A DNA stretch of 21,660 bases from Acidobacteriota bacterium (GTDB taxonomy: Bacteria; Acidobacteriota; Thermoanaerobaculia; Multivoradales; JAHZIX01): assembly GCA_020439725.1 (NCBI GenBank), contig JAGQSE010000091.1, positions 2,933-24,592 on the forward strand, read 5' to 3'. Under the pieces are notes generated by a model, which worked only from the letters and a program-made list of their open reading frames with translations, was not told the DNA's origin and searched no databases. The number at the start of each line of letters is the position of its first letter. Within the stretch, counting starts at the first letter, position 1. Positions 7,741 through 15,489 of this stretch are shown one piece after another. The position numbers and the translations under genes were made by a program.

Positions 7741-7815
7741 CCATGACAAATGGCTTCATGGCTATCACGAAAACAATGTTCGATCGTTGTATTCTGACGC
7801 TGCTTGAGTTAGCCT
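7741..7815 (+). promoter_or_regulatory. AT-rich promoter island with near-palindrome before the PstS-like gene
   Basis: About 60% of the bases here are A or T, against roughly a third in the surroundings. It holds an inverted repeat CCATGA/TCATGG (7741-7746 and 7756-7761) and an 18-bp near-palindrome running from ACAA to TTGT (7773-7790, 14 of 18 positions symmetric, centre CGATCG). A possible promoter is TTGTAT at 7788-7793 with TAGCCT at 7810-7815 (16-bp spacer), so the near-palindrome would overlap the -35 box. The rest of the gap, 7604-7740 and 7816-7876, shows nothing else. Confidence 0.4.
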
Positions 7816-7876
7816 TGCGCGAACGGCGGGCGCGCGTCTCAGAACACGAGCCGACGCCCTCGAGGGAACGAGACCG

Positions 7877-8362
7877 ATGTCGACGCACCGACCCAGCAGA
7901 GCACCCGGACTTGACCGCCTCGCGCGGTGGCCCGCGGCATGCTTGGCGCTCGTCACGGCGTTGCTGTTCGTGATCGCACCCATCGCCCGCGCTGCCCAGT
8001 ACCGCTTCGTCCTGGTCGCCAACCGGAGCGTGCCCGTCGAGTCGCTCGACCGGTCCGAAGTCTCGGACATCTTCCTCAGCCAAGAAGCCCACTGGAGCGA
8101 CGGCTCGGTCGTCAAGCCGGTGACCCTGCGCACCGCCGAGGTGCGCGAGGAGTTCGCCAAGGTCATCCACGGCAAGGACGACCTGCAGCTTCGCAAGCAC
8201 TGGCAGCGTCAAATCTTCACCGGCCGGGGCTCGCCGCCGCCGGAGCGGCCTTCCGACGAGGCGTTGCTCGACTACGTCGCGCGAACCCCCGGTGCCATCG
8301 GCTACGTTTCGGCCAACGCCAGGATCGACAGCTCTTCGGTCAAGGTCGTCGCGCTCCGCTGA
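7877..8362 (+). CDS. Exported PstS-like (PBP-like) single-domain protein
   Basis: The 161-residue product has a long basic N-region followed by a hydrophobic core (20-36) and a signal peptidase site near ARA-A at 39-40. The mature part of about 120 residues matches one lobe of phosphate-binding-type periplasmic proteins: strand FVLVANRSVPVESLDRSEVSDIFL, then W-x-DG-x-x-x-x-PV, FAKVIHG, HWQRQIFTGRG, and the closing PGAIGYVS. These motifs are typical of short 'PBP-like' domains annotated as phosphate ABC transporter substrate-binding-like. It is about half the length of true PstS, and no ABC permease gene is nearby, so a role in transport is doubtful; sensing is possible. The start has GAGGGA at 7862-7867. 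The c-di-GMP gene follows 254 bp downstream on the same strand. Confidence 0.82.
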   Translation: MSTHRPSRAPGLDRLARWPAACLALVTALLFVIAPIARAAQYRFVLVANRSVPVESLDRSEVSDIFLSQEAHWSDGSVVKPVTLRTAEVREEFAKVIHGKDDLQLRKHWQRQIFTGRGSPPPERPSDEALLDYVARTPGAIGYVSANARIDSSSVKVVALR

Positions 8363-8550
8363 GCCGCCCGTCGATCGCCGGCTCGTTGCCGCCGCCTCGG
8401 TGGTGACCAAGCATCCCTTCAAAGCGTCCTCGGCATCGCGGCCTGGTGTGTTCATCGCCAGCGCGTGGAGTGCTGCGGCGGGCGGCCTCGAGACCCGCGA
8501 AACACCTTGAGCACCGACCCTGGTACGGGTCCTCGGAAGAGCCAACTCCT

Positions 8551-8607
8551 GTGCTAGCCTCGAGAAGTTCTCTAAATCCAAGTTCCCGGGGGTAAGGACC
8601 CTTCGGG
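8551..8607 (+). promoter_or_regulatory. Leader of the GGDEF-EAL gene: candidate -10 and a hairpin beside the SD
   Basis: The sequence GTGCTAGCCT at 8551-8560 is a plausible extended -10 (TGnTAGCCT) without a recognisable -35. Between 8585 and 8607 the RNA can fold into a stem of CCC/GGG, two G-U pairs and GGGT/ACCC, with a bulged C and an AAGG loop. It abuts the Shine-Dalgarno GGAGG at 8607-8611. The part of the gap at 8363-8550 contains only a weak GACCC/GGGTC hairpin (8516-8531). Confidence 0.35.
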
Positions 8608-8616
8608 GAGGTAGGG

Positions 8617-10893
8617 ATGGGGCAGGCGACTCTCACAGAGCTCAGCCGAATGGCCTTGTTGGCCGAGGACTCGGAAGAGCTCCTCCGCTGGTCGGTGGCC
8701 CGCATGGCCGAAGGCCTCGACGCAGAGCGATGCTACGTCTTCCGACGGAGCGACGACGGCGCGGACCTCGATCTCGTCGCCAGAACCCCGGAAACCGAAG
8801 GTCCTTCCGGCCGGGATCTCGAGCAGCGCCTTTTCGAGCACGCCCGCCGCACCCTCGAAGCGCACCGGCACCCGGCGGCGACGGGGGACGGGCCGGCCGA
8901 AAGCCAGCCCGTCGACGTCGTCACCGGCTCGCTCAGCCTGGTGAGCCTGATCATCCGGGGCACGGTGGCGCCCTACGGTGTGCTCACCTTGCAGCGCAAC
9001 GGCAACCGCGACTTCGACCACGGTGACGTCGAGCTCCTCCGCTCGATCGCCAACGTCCTGTCGACCGCCCTCGAACGCCTCCAGCGCGAGGTCCAGCTGC
9101 AGCGCAGCCAGCAGCTCAACCGCGCGGTCATCGACGCCTTTCCGGGTCGACTGGCGCTGCTCGATGGAGAAGGCCGTCTGCTGCGCGTCAACCGGCGCTG
9201 GCGCGACCTCGCCGATCAGCGGGGGGTGCGTTGCGAACCCGGGAGCACGCCCCCCCTCGAAGAGTTGGCGGGGCGGCTTCACCCGGAAGGGGACCCCGAC
9301 CGCCGACAGCGGATCTTCGACGGCATCCACGAGGTGCTCATCGGGCGCCGGCCGAGCTTCGCCATCGAGTACCCCACCCAACAAGCCGAGGATCTGCGCT
9401 GGTGTCTGTTGCGGGTGGTACCTCTCTTCGACCGTCAGGGTGCGCTGCTGGTCCACGAGGACGTCACCGAGCGACGGTTGTTCAGCGAACGCCTCGCCTA
9501 CCAGGCGCAGCACGACCGGCTCACCGGGCTGCCCAACCGCCACCTCTTCGCAGACCGCCTCGAGCAAGGGCTGCTCCGCGCGCAGCGCAGCGGCCAGGGC
9601 CTCGGCATCCTGTTCCTCGACATCGACCGCTTCAAACGGATCAACGACACGCTGGGACACGCCTTTGGCGACGAGGTCCTGCGGCGCGTCGCGCGACGGC
9701 TCCGCCGGCGGCTCCAGGAGACCGACACCCTGGCGCGGGTCGGCGCCGACGAGTTCGTCGCCATAGTCGCCGTGGAGGCCGGAATCTCGGACGCGGTCAA
9801 GGTGGCGCACGCCCTGCTCGAGGCGGTCCGCGAACCGATGGTGGTCGACGACCAGACGGTCTTCCTCGCCGCCACCGTCGGCATCAGCCTCTATCCCGAC
9901 GACGGCGACGACCCGGCCACCTTGCTGCACAAGGCCGATAGCGCGCTCTACCGCGCCAAGAGCCATGGCCTCGAGAGCATCCAGAGCTTCTCCACCGAGA
10001 TGAGCGTCGAGGCCATCGCGCGCTTCGAGCTCGAAAGCCACCTTCGCCTGGCCCTCGGCCAGGATCAGCTGAGCCTCCACTTCCAGCCCCAGTTCGATGC
10101 CGAGCGGCTGAGGATCACCGGGGTCGAAGCGCTGCTGCGCTGGCAGCACCCGGAGCGCGGCCCGATCCCCCCCGGAAAATTCGTGCCGCTGGCCGAGGAG
10201 AGCGACCTGATCCTCGAGCTCGGCGATTGGGTACTGCGCCAAGGTTGCCGGCAGCTCGCCCAGTGGCGCGGGCTGGGCCTGGGGGACGTCCGCTTGGCGA
10301 TCAACGTCTCGGCGCTGCAGCTGGCGCGGCCCGAGTTCCTCGGCCAGGTCGAGCAGGCCCTCGAGGACTGCGATCTGCCGCCGACGTCTCTCGAGCTCGA
10401 GGTCACCGAGAGCGTCCTGCTGATCGAGGGTCCCCAGGTCACCCGGCGGCTCCAGGAGCTCCGCGGGCTCGGGGTCTCGGTCTCCATCGACGACTTCGGT
10501 ACCGGCTACTCCTCCCTCGCCTACCTGCAGAGCTTCCCCCTCGATCGGCTCAAGGTCGACCGGCGGTTCATCGACCGCCTCGACGAGGACGATGCCGCCA
10601 GCCTCGCGCTGGTGCGCTCGATCATCGGTCTCGGCCACGGTCTCGGCATGAAGGTGGTGGCGGAAGGGGTCGAGCGCGAGGACCAGCTCGGGATCCTGCG
10701 GCGTCTCGGCTGCGACAGCTTCCAGGGCTTCCTGCTCGGCCGGCCGCAGCCCCCCGAGACCCTGTGGCTCGAGCTCGAGCCGTTGTGCCGCCCCGACCTC
10801 GAGACAGGGCAGGGCTCAGCGCCCCCGATCGGTGAAGATCAGCCAGAGGAAGAAGGGACCGCCCAGGAGCGCGGTGACGATCCCCACCGGTAG
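8617..10893 (+). CDS. GAF-PAS-GGDEF-EAL protein, c-di-GMP phosphodiesterase with altered GGDEF
   Basis: The 758-residue soluble product has a GAF-like domain at about 5-158, a helical linker, a PAS-like domain at about 168-285, a GGDEF domain at about 292-455 and an EAL domain at about 468-722. The diguanylate cyclase signature reads GADEF at 376-380 instead of GGDEF, and the inhibitory RxxD site is QETD at 367-370. Cyclase activity may therefore be weak or lost, leaving a GTP-sensing role. The EAL site looks complete: EAL 504-506, INVS, EVTES, DDFGTGYSS 625-633, KVD 646-648, EGVE 683-686 and FQGFLLGRP. Hydrolysis of c-di-GMP to pGpG is the expected activity. There is no membrane helix, so the signal is cytoplasmic. 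The last 25 residues, past the EAL fold, are read through the end of the opposing permease gene. GGAGG lies at 8607-8611. Confidence 0.93.
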   Translation: MGQATLTELSRMALLAEDSEELLRWSVARMAEGLDAERCYVFRRSDDGADLDLVARTPETEGPSGRDLEQRLFEHARRTLEAHRHPAATGDGPAESQPVDVVTGSLSLVSLIIRGTVAPYGVLTLQRNGNRDFDHGDVELLRSIANVLSTALERLQREVQLQRSQQLNRAVIDAFPGRLALLDGEGRLLRVNRRWRDLADQRGVRCEPGSTPPLEELAGRLHPEGDPDRRQRIFDGIHEVLIGRRPSFAIEYPTQQAEDLRWCLLRVVPLFDRQGALLVHEDVTERRLFSERLAYQAQHDRLTGLPNRHLFADRLEQGLLRAQRSGQGLGILFLDIDRFKRINDTLGHAFGDEVLRRVARRLRRRLQETDTLARVGADEFVAIVAVEAGISDAVKVAHALLEAVREPMVVDDQTVFLAATVGISLYPDDGDDPATLLHKADSALYRAKSHGLESIQSFSTEMSVEAIARFELESHLRLALGQDQLSLHFQPQFDAERLRITGVEALLRWQHPERGPIPPGKFVPLAEESDLILELGDWVLRQGCRQLAQWRGLGLGDVRLAINVSALQLARPEFLGQVEQALEDCDLPPTSLELEVTESVLLIEGPQVTRRLQELRGLGVSVSIDDFGTGYSSLAYLQSFPLDRLKVDRRFIDRLDEDDAASLALVRSIIGLGHGLGMKVVAEGVEREDQLGILRRLGCDSFQGFLLGRPQPPETLWLELEPLCRPDLETGQGSAPPIGEDQPEEEGTAQERGDDPHR

Positions 10894-11802
10894 CTCCGCC
10901 GGCGCCAGCACCAGCCGAGCCGCGGTGTCGCAAACGACCAGAAACGCGCCGCCGGCCAGCCAACAGGCCGGGATCAGCCGCAGGTGGTCGTGGCCGACCC
11001 AGCGCCGCAGGATGTGCGGCACCATCAAGCCGACGAATCCGATGGGCCCCGCCACGGCCACCAGCGCACCGACCATCGCCGAGGCGCCACCCAGCACCCA
11101 GCGTTGCAGCCTCCCCAGGTCGACGCCGCGGCTCGCCGCCAGCTCCTCCCCGGTCAGGAGCAGGTTGAGCTCGCGGCGGAGAGTGACCAGCAGCCCGCAT
11201 CCGGCGACGACCCAGGGCAGCAGCCAGAGCACTTCGCGGTACCCCACCACCGCCAGGCCGCCCATGGTCCAGCGCACCATGCGGTAGGTCTGCGTCGAGT
11301 CCGACGAGTACTGGACGAAAAGGATCACCGCCGTCGCCGACAGCGACACCGCGATGCCCGCCAGCAGCAGCGTCGAGCCGCCGCCCCCGCGCCGCCGGTG
11401 GGCGAGACCGTAGACCACCGAGCTCGCCGCCAACGCTCCGACGAAGCTCGCCGCCCCCACCGCCGGGAGCCCGAGCACCTCTTGGAGACCGAAGCGGATC
11501 GCGAGCACCGCTCCGAGCGCCGCCCCCACCGCCACCCCCAACGTGTAGGGCTCCGCCAAGTCGTTGCGGAACAGCGTTTGGTAGGAGAGCCCGGCGACCG
11601 ACAGCGCGCCGCCGGCGAGCAGGGCCAGGAGCACGCGCGGCAATCGCAGCTGCCAGAAGATGGTGGCGGTGGTGGCGTCTCCTCCGAAGACCGCCGTAGG
11701 GTCGAGCGAGTGGCTGCCCACCAGCGGCGCCAGTAGCAGAGCGGCCAGCCAGCCCGCGACGAGCCAGGGCAGGATGCCCAGGCCGCGAGACTCGCGGCTC
11801 AT
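10816..11802 (-). CDS. btuC: Vitamin B12 ABC transporter permease (BtuC/FecCD family)
   Basis: The 328-residue product is a polytopic membrane protein with about ten helices and classical FecCD/BtuC motifs: RLPRVLLALLAGGALSVAGLSYQTLFRNDLAEPYTLG near 53-90, and GPIGFVGLMVPHILRR about 60 residues before the C-terminal region. The latter is followed by the closing PVGIVTALLGGPFFLWLI. Family members form a dimer with the ATPase and pass cobalamin, haem or siderophores through the inner membrane. The riboswitch ahead of the operon points to cobalamin. Its ATG overlaps the ATPase stop in ATGA, so translation is probably coupled. Its 3' end overlaps the convergent c-di-GMP gene by 78 bp. Confidence 0.9.
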   Translation of the reverse strand: MSRESRGLGILPWLVAGWLAALLLAPLVGSHSLDPTAVFGGDATTATIFWQLRLPRVLLALLAGGALSVAGLSYQTLFRNDLAEPYTLGVAVGAALGAVLAIRFGLQEVLGLPAVGAASFVGALAASSVVYGLAHRRRGGGGSTLLLAGIAVSLSATAVILFVQYSSDSTQTYRMVRWTMGGLAVVGYREVLWLLPWVVAGCGLLVTLRRELNLLLTGEELAASRGVDLGRLQRWVLGGASAMVGALVAVAGPIGFVGLMVPHILRRWVGHDHLRLIPACWLAGGAFLVVCDTAARLVLAPAELPVGIVTALLGGPFFLWLIFTDRGR

Positions 11803-12590
11803 GGCTCGAGCTCCAGGACCGGGACCTGGCGACGACCTTCGGCGAGCAGCCGGAAGGGGGTGTCGAAGAGGTCCTCCAGGACCCCGGGCCGGAGGACCTC
11901 TTCCGTCGAGCCCAGGGCGAGGATCCGGCCATCGCGGAGCGCCAGGACGCGGTCCGCGACCCGCGACGCCAGGTGCAGGTCGTGGGTCGCGGCGAGCACT
12001 CCGTGACGACGGCGCCGGCCGAGCCGCAGGAGGAGCTCCGAAAGACCACGCTGGTGCCGCGGATCGAGATGGGTCGTCGGCTCGTCGAGGATCAGCAGCT
12101 CCCCTTCCTGAGCCAGCGCCGCGGCGACGTAGGCCGCCTGGCGCTCACCGCCCGAAAGCTCGTCGAGACGGCGGTGACGGAGGTCCGCGATGCCGACCAC
12201 CGCCAGCGCCTCGCGGACCGCCGCGAAGTCCGCCTCGGAGGGCGCCAGCCGCCAGCGCGACAAGTGCGGGAACCGTCCCTGGAGGACGACCTCCTCGACC
12301 GACAAGGGTACCCGCGCCGGGCGGATCTGCGGCACGTAGGCGACGTGGTGCGCCAACCGCCGGCGCGGGATCGACGGGTAGGGCTCGCCGCGCAGCCGGA
12401 CCTCGCCCGCGGTCGGCTCGAGGAGCCCGGCCACCAGACGCAGCAGCGTCGTCTTGCCGGCGCCGTTGGGGCCGATGACCGCGAGGGTCTCGCCCGCCGT
12501 CAGCTCGAGGTCGAGGGGGCCGAGGATTCTGCGGCCTCCGGTCTGCCATTCGACGGCACGGCAGGCGAGGAGCGGCTGCGCCGGCGTCAC
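11799..12590 (-). CDS. btuD: Vitamin B12 ABC transporter ATPase (BtuD/FecE family)
   Basis: The 263-residue product has every ABC ATPase motif in order: Walker A GPNGAGKTT at 40-48, Q-loop Gln88, signature LSGGERQ at 145-151, Walker B LLILDE at 165-170, D-loop near 176 and the switch His203 in ATHDLH. It belongs to the FecE/BtuD group that powers cobalamin and iron-chelate importers. The start codon is GTG (12590), overlapping the TGA of the binding-protein gene as GTGA. Its own stop overlaps the permease ATG, so it is enclosed by two 4-nt overlaps. No separate Shine-Dalgarno is needed if translation is coupled. Substrate assignment relies on the operon and riboswitch, not on the ATPase itself. 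Confidence 0.92.
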   Translation of the reverse strand: MTPAQPLLACRAVEWQTGGRRILGPLDLELTAGETLAVIGPNGAGKTTLLRLVAGLLEPTAGEVRLRGEPYPSIPRRRLAHHVAYVPQIRPARVPLSVEEVVLQGRFPHLSRWRLAPSEADFAAVREALAVVGIADLRHRRLDELSGGERQAAYVAAALAQEGELLILDEPTTHLDPRHQRGLSELLLRLGRRRRHGVLAATHDLHLASRVADRVLALRDGRILALGSTEEVLRPGVLEDLFDTPFRLLAEGRRQVPVLELEP

Positions 12591-13519
12591 CGGGTCTCCT
12601 CGGGGGCACCGCCGGCGCCTCCGTCGAGGGCCCCGGCCAGCTCGTCGTAGAGCCTGGGGAGACGCGGGCCGGGGATCAGCGTGTAGTCACCGGCGATCTC
12701 GGCGATGCGGCCGCTCCGGACCGCCGTGAGACCTCTGGCCACGTCCCAGTCGTCGGCCCGGGCGCGGGCGGCAGCCGCATCGAGGGGCTCGACGTGGAGC
12801 TCGACGATGACGTCCGGGTCGCGGCGCAGCACCTCTTCGAGACCCACCGTCGGATAGCGGAGCGTCGCATCGGCGAAGACGTTGACCGCACCCAGCCGGG
12901 TCAGGAGCTCGTCGAGAAAGGTTCCGGGCCCCGCCACCAGCATCTCCGCTGGTCGACCCGCCGGCCGGCTGAGGGTCACGAGGACCAGGGCACCCGACGC
13001 CACCGGCCGCGGTGCGAGCTCGTCGCGCCAGCGCCTCGCGAGATCCTCACCCGCCTCGGGGACGCCGCAGCGGTCCGCGATGGAGCGCATCGAGGCCTCG
13101 ACATCCGACAGCGTTTCGGCGGGCACCGTGAGGACCTCGATCCCCAGGCGCCCGAGGGAGCGGGCAACGTCGTCTTCGCTCGGCAGCAGGATCGCGAGCT
13201 CTGGGTGAAGCGCCACCATCTGCTCGAGGTTGGGGTCGGTCAGGCCGCCGAGCCGCGGCTTGGTGTCGACTTCCGGCGGCCAGTGACCATAGGAGCCCAC
13301 GCCCACCACCCGCGGGCCGAGCCCGAGAGCGAAGACGATCTCGGTGAGGTTGGGGGCCAGGGTGACGAGGCGTTCCGGCGCTCCCGGCACCGCCGGTGGC
13401 TCGGGCTCGGTCGGTCCACAGCCGGCCGCCGCCGCGAGCACCAGCGCGACGAGACTCCCGACCAGGAGGCTCGCCGCCTGGGAGGCCGAAGCCCGGGAGC
13501 GTCGCCGGAACACGGTCAT
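12587..13519 (-). CDS. btuF: Vitamin B12-binding periplasmic lipoprotein (BtuF-like)
   Basis: The 310-residue product begins with a lipoprotein signal: basic RRRSR, hydrophobic 17-32 and a lipobox AAGC with Cys34. The mature protein is a class III binding protein of the BtuF/FhuD type: ERLVTLAPNLTEIVFALGLGPRVVGV near 49-74, GHWPPEVDTKPRLGGLTDPNLEQMVALHPELAILL near 78-112, and a C-lobe with ADDWDVARGLTAVRSGRI. It would take cobalamin from the outer-membrane receptor and hand it to the permease. The ATG at 13519 has GAGG at 13527-13530. The gene starts 22 bp after the receptor stop and overlaps the ATPase start by 4 nt. Confidence 0.9.
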   Translation of the reverse strand: MTVFRRRSRASASQAASLLVGSLVALVLAAAAGCGPTEPEPPAVPGAPERLVTLAPNLTEIVFALGLGPRVVGVGSYGHWPPEVDTKPRLGGLTDPNLEQMVALHPELAILLPSEDDVARSLGRLGIEVLTVPAETLSDVEASMRSIADRCGVPEAGEDLARRWRDELAPRPVASGALVLVTLSRPAGRPAEMLVAGPGTFLDELLTRLGAVNVFADATLRYPTVGLEEVLRRDPDVIVELHVEPLDAAAARARADDWDVARGLTAVRSGRIAEIAGDYTLIPGPRLPRLYDELAGALDGGAGGAPEETR

Positions 13520-13541
13520 CGCATCACCTCGGCCTCTCGCC

Positions 13542-15380
13542 TCAGAAGGCGAACGAGACGCCAGCCACCACGGTGCGTCCCGGGGCAGGAAAGCCCAGGG
13601 CCTCCTCGTAGGTCTCGTCGGCGAGGTTCAAGACCCGGCCGTAGGGCTGCCAGCGGCGGGCGTTCCAGCGCAGGGTCAGGTCGGCGACGGTGTAGGCCGG
13701 GTTGGTGGAGCGGGCGAAGGTGACCGGGTCGAGGTCCTGCCGATCGCCGGTGTACCGCCCGAGGAGCTCGACGGTCCAGGCCGCCGGCTGCCAGGTCAGG
13801 ACCAGGCCGGCGCTCTGTCGCGGCCGGCGCAGCAACCCCTCCCCCGTCGCCCGGTCTTCGGTGTCGAGATGGGTCGCCGTGAGCCGTGCCCGGAAGCGGC
13901 GACGGCCCCACTCGACCACGGCCTCGGCACCGCGGATGCGTGCCTCGCCGACGTTCTCGTTGACGAAGGTCTGGGGATCGAACTGGATCAGGTCGACCAG
14001 CCGCTGATCGAAGACCGCGACGTCGAAACGCCAGGCCCCGGCGCGCTGTTCGAGCCCGGTCTCGACGCTGCGGCTGGTCTCGGGCGCGAGCTGCGGGTTG
14101 CCACTGAACGGGAAGAACAGCTCGCCCAGCGAAGGCGCGCGAAAACCCTCGCCATAGCTCACCCGCCAGCGCGTCGACGTACCGAGCCGAACGCTGGCGC
14201 CCAATGCGGGGCTCCACTCGCTTCCGAAGAACTCGTTGTCGTCGCGGCGCAGGGCGCCCTGGAGGGTCCATCGCTGCCAGGTCCGGTGGAGCTCGACGAA
14301 GCCCGCCCAGCTGCTCTGCGAGTCGTCGTCGAGATTGACGCCGAAGGTGGTGACGTTGCTCACCGTCTCGCGGTGCCACTCGCCGCCGGCGGCGATCCAG
14401 CCGGCGGCACCGAGATCTCGGGTCACGACCGCGCGCAGACGCCGTCGTTCGGTGTCGGTGTCGTTGAGCGCGAAGTCCGCTTCGGGATCGCGGAAGCGGA
14501 ACCGGGCGTGGGTCTCGGCCAGCTGGCCGTCGAGCTGCCAGGAACCGCGGACCAGGCTCCAGGGCAACGCGACTTCGAGGCTCCGGGATGCTTGCCGGCG
14601 CTCCGGCGTCGCGATGCCACCGCTTGCGGGGATGCCCAGATCCGAGTCCTGGGAGCGGCCGAGGAGCGACAGGTCGAGTCCCTCGACGGGCTGCCAGCCG
14701 ATGCGTGCGATGATCCCGGTGCTCCGGAAATCATCGTTCTCACGCAGACCGTCCTGGTTCTCATGGCTACCGATCAGGTCGAGGTGGCCGTCGCCGAGCG
14801 GCAGCCCGGCGGTCAACGCTACCCGGCCGTAGCCGCGCTCGCCCGCCTCGAGGCGGAGGCGGGTCCCCGTCTGGCGACCGGTGATCACCTGCACCACTCC
14901 ACCCACCGCGTCACTGCCATAGAGCGTGCTCAGCGGACCGCGGACGACCTCGACGCGTTCGGCGCCGTCGGTGGTCAAGCTCGCCCAGTCGAAGCCACCG
15001 AAGTAGGGGTCGTTGAGGGGCAGGCCGTTCCACAACACCAGGCTCTGGGCCGACCCGGCGCCGCGGAGGAAGAGAGAGGTGACGTCCCCGGGCCCACCGG
15101 AACGCACCACGGCGACGCCGGGAACGGTGCGCAGCAGGTCGTAGACCGTCGTCGCCTGGCGGGTCTCGATGTCTTCGGCGGTGAAGACCTCGACCGAGGC
15201 GGGCAGCTCGCGTTCGGGGGTCGCGTCGAGGCTGGCGGTGACGACCAGCTGGTCCTCGAAGGCGGCGGTGGCTGGCGCCGCAGACGGCGCGGAGGGGGCG
15301 GGCTGTTCTGCGAAGGCGGGTTGGGCTGCCAATGGGATCGCGCCCCCGAGGATCCCCAGCAGCAAGAGGAGATGGGGCAT
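13542..15380 (-). CDS. btuB: TonB-dependent vitamin B12 receptor (BtuB)
   Basis: The 612-residue product has a signal peptide (cut near AFA-EQ at 24-25), a low-complexity Ala/Pro linker, the strand DQLVVTA at 43-49, and a TonB plug domain up to about 170 (LPASVEVFTAEDIE, LRTVPGVAVV, LFLRGAGSAQSLVLWNGLPLND, VEVVRGPLSTLYGSDAVGGVV). A beta-barrel of about 440 residues follows and ends in an aromatic strand with terminal Phe. The length matches E. coli BtuB (about 614). It imports cobalamin across the outer membrane using TonB energy. It is first in the operon, with the cobalamin riboswitch in its leader. The start has GGAAGGAG at 15387-15394, six bases upstream, which is also the element proposed to be masked by the riboswitch. 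Confidence 0.93.
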   Translation of the reverse strand: MPHLLLLLGILGGAIPLAAQPAFAEQPAPSAPSAAPATAAFEDQLVVTASLDATPERELPASVEVFTAEDIETRQATTVYDLLRTVPGVAVVRSGGPGDVTSLFLRGAGSAQSLVLWNGLPLNDPYFGGFDWASLTTDGAERVEVVRGPLSTLYGSDAVGGVVQVITGRQTGTRLRLEAGERGYGRVALTAGLPLGDGHLDLIGSHENQDGLRENDDFRSTGIIARIGWQPVEGLDLSLLGRSQDSDLGIPASGGIATPERRQASRSLEVALPWSLVRGSWQLDGQLAETHARFRFRDPEADFALNDTDTERRRLRAVVTRDLGAAGWIAAGGEWHRETVSNVTTFGVNLDDDSQSSWAGFVELHRTWQRWTLQGALRRDDNEFFGSEWSPALGASVRLGTSTRWRVSYGEGFRAPSLGELFFPFSGNPQLAPETSRSVETGLEQRAGAWRFDVAVFDQRLVDLIQFDPQTFVNENVGEARIRGAEAVVEWGRRRFRARLTATHLDTEDRATGEGLLRRPRQSAGLVLTWQPAAWTVELLGRYTGDRQDLDPVTFARSTNPAYTVADLTLRWNARRWQPYGRVLNLADETYEEALGFPAPGRTVVAGVSFAF

Positions 15381-15386
15381 CGATGG

Positions 15387-15429
15387 CTCCTTCCTGCATA
15401 GACGTGGAGCCCTGCACGCCGGGAAGGAG
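15387..15429 (-). promoter_or_regulatory. SD-sequestering hairpin of the btuB leader
   Basis: The btuB Shine-Dalgarno GGAAGGAG (15387-15394, minus strand) is exactly complementary over 8 nt to CTCCTTCC at 15422-15429, with a 27-nt loop. Formation of this helix would block ribosome binding. It lies between the riboswitch aptamer and the gene, where the expression platform is expected. Confidence 0.6.
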
Positions 15430-15489
15430 AGGCCGAGAGCGCAAGCGCGCCGTGACCCTTCACACCCCGTGAGCGGGCAGGACGGGAGC

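Noticed and set aside
8585..8616. A c-di-GMP (GEMM) riboswitch ahead of the GGDEF-EAL gene
   Set aside because: The leader lacks the conserved GEMM core and second stem; only one simple hairpin is present.
8572..10638. A 688-codon open frame on the minus strand opposite the c-di-GMP gene
   Set aside because: It is antisense to a protein with clear GAF, GGDEF and EAL motifs. Its sequence is Glu/Asp/Arg/Gly-rich without domains, the expected by-product of very high GC at third codon positions.
13344..15401. A 685-codon open frame on the plus strand opposite btuB
   Set aside because: It is antisense to a complete TonB receptor, has no recognisable motif and no ribosome site, and shows low-complexity composition.
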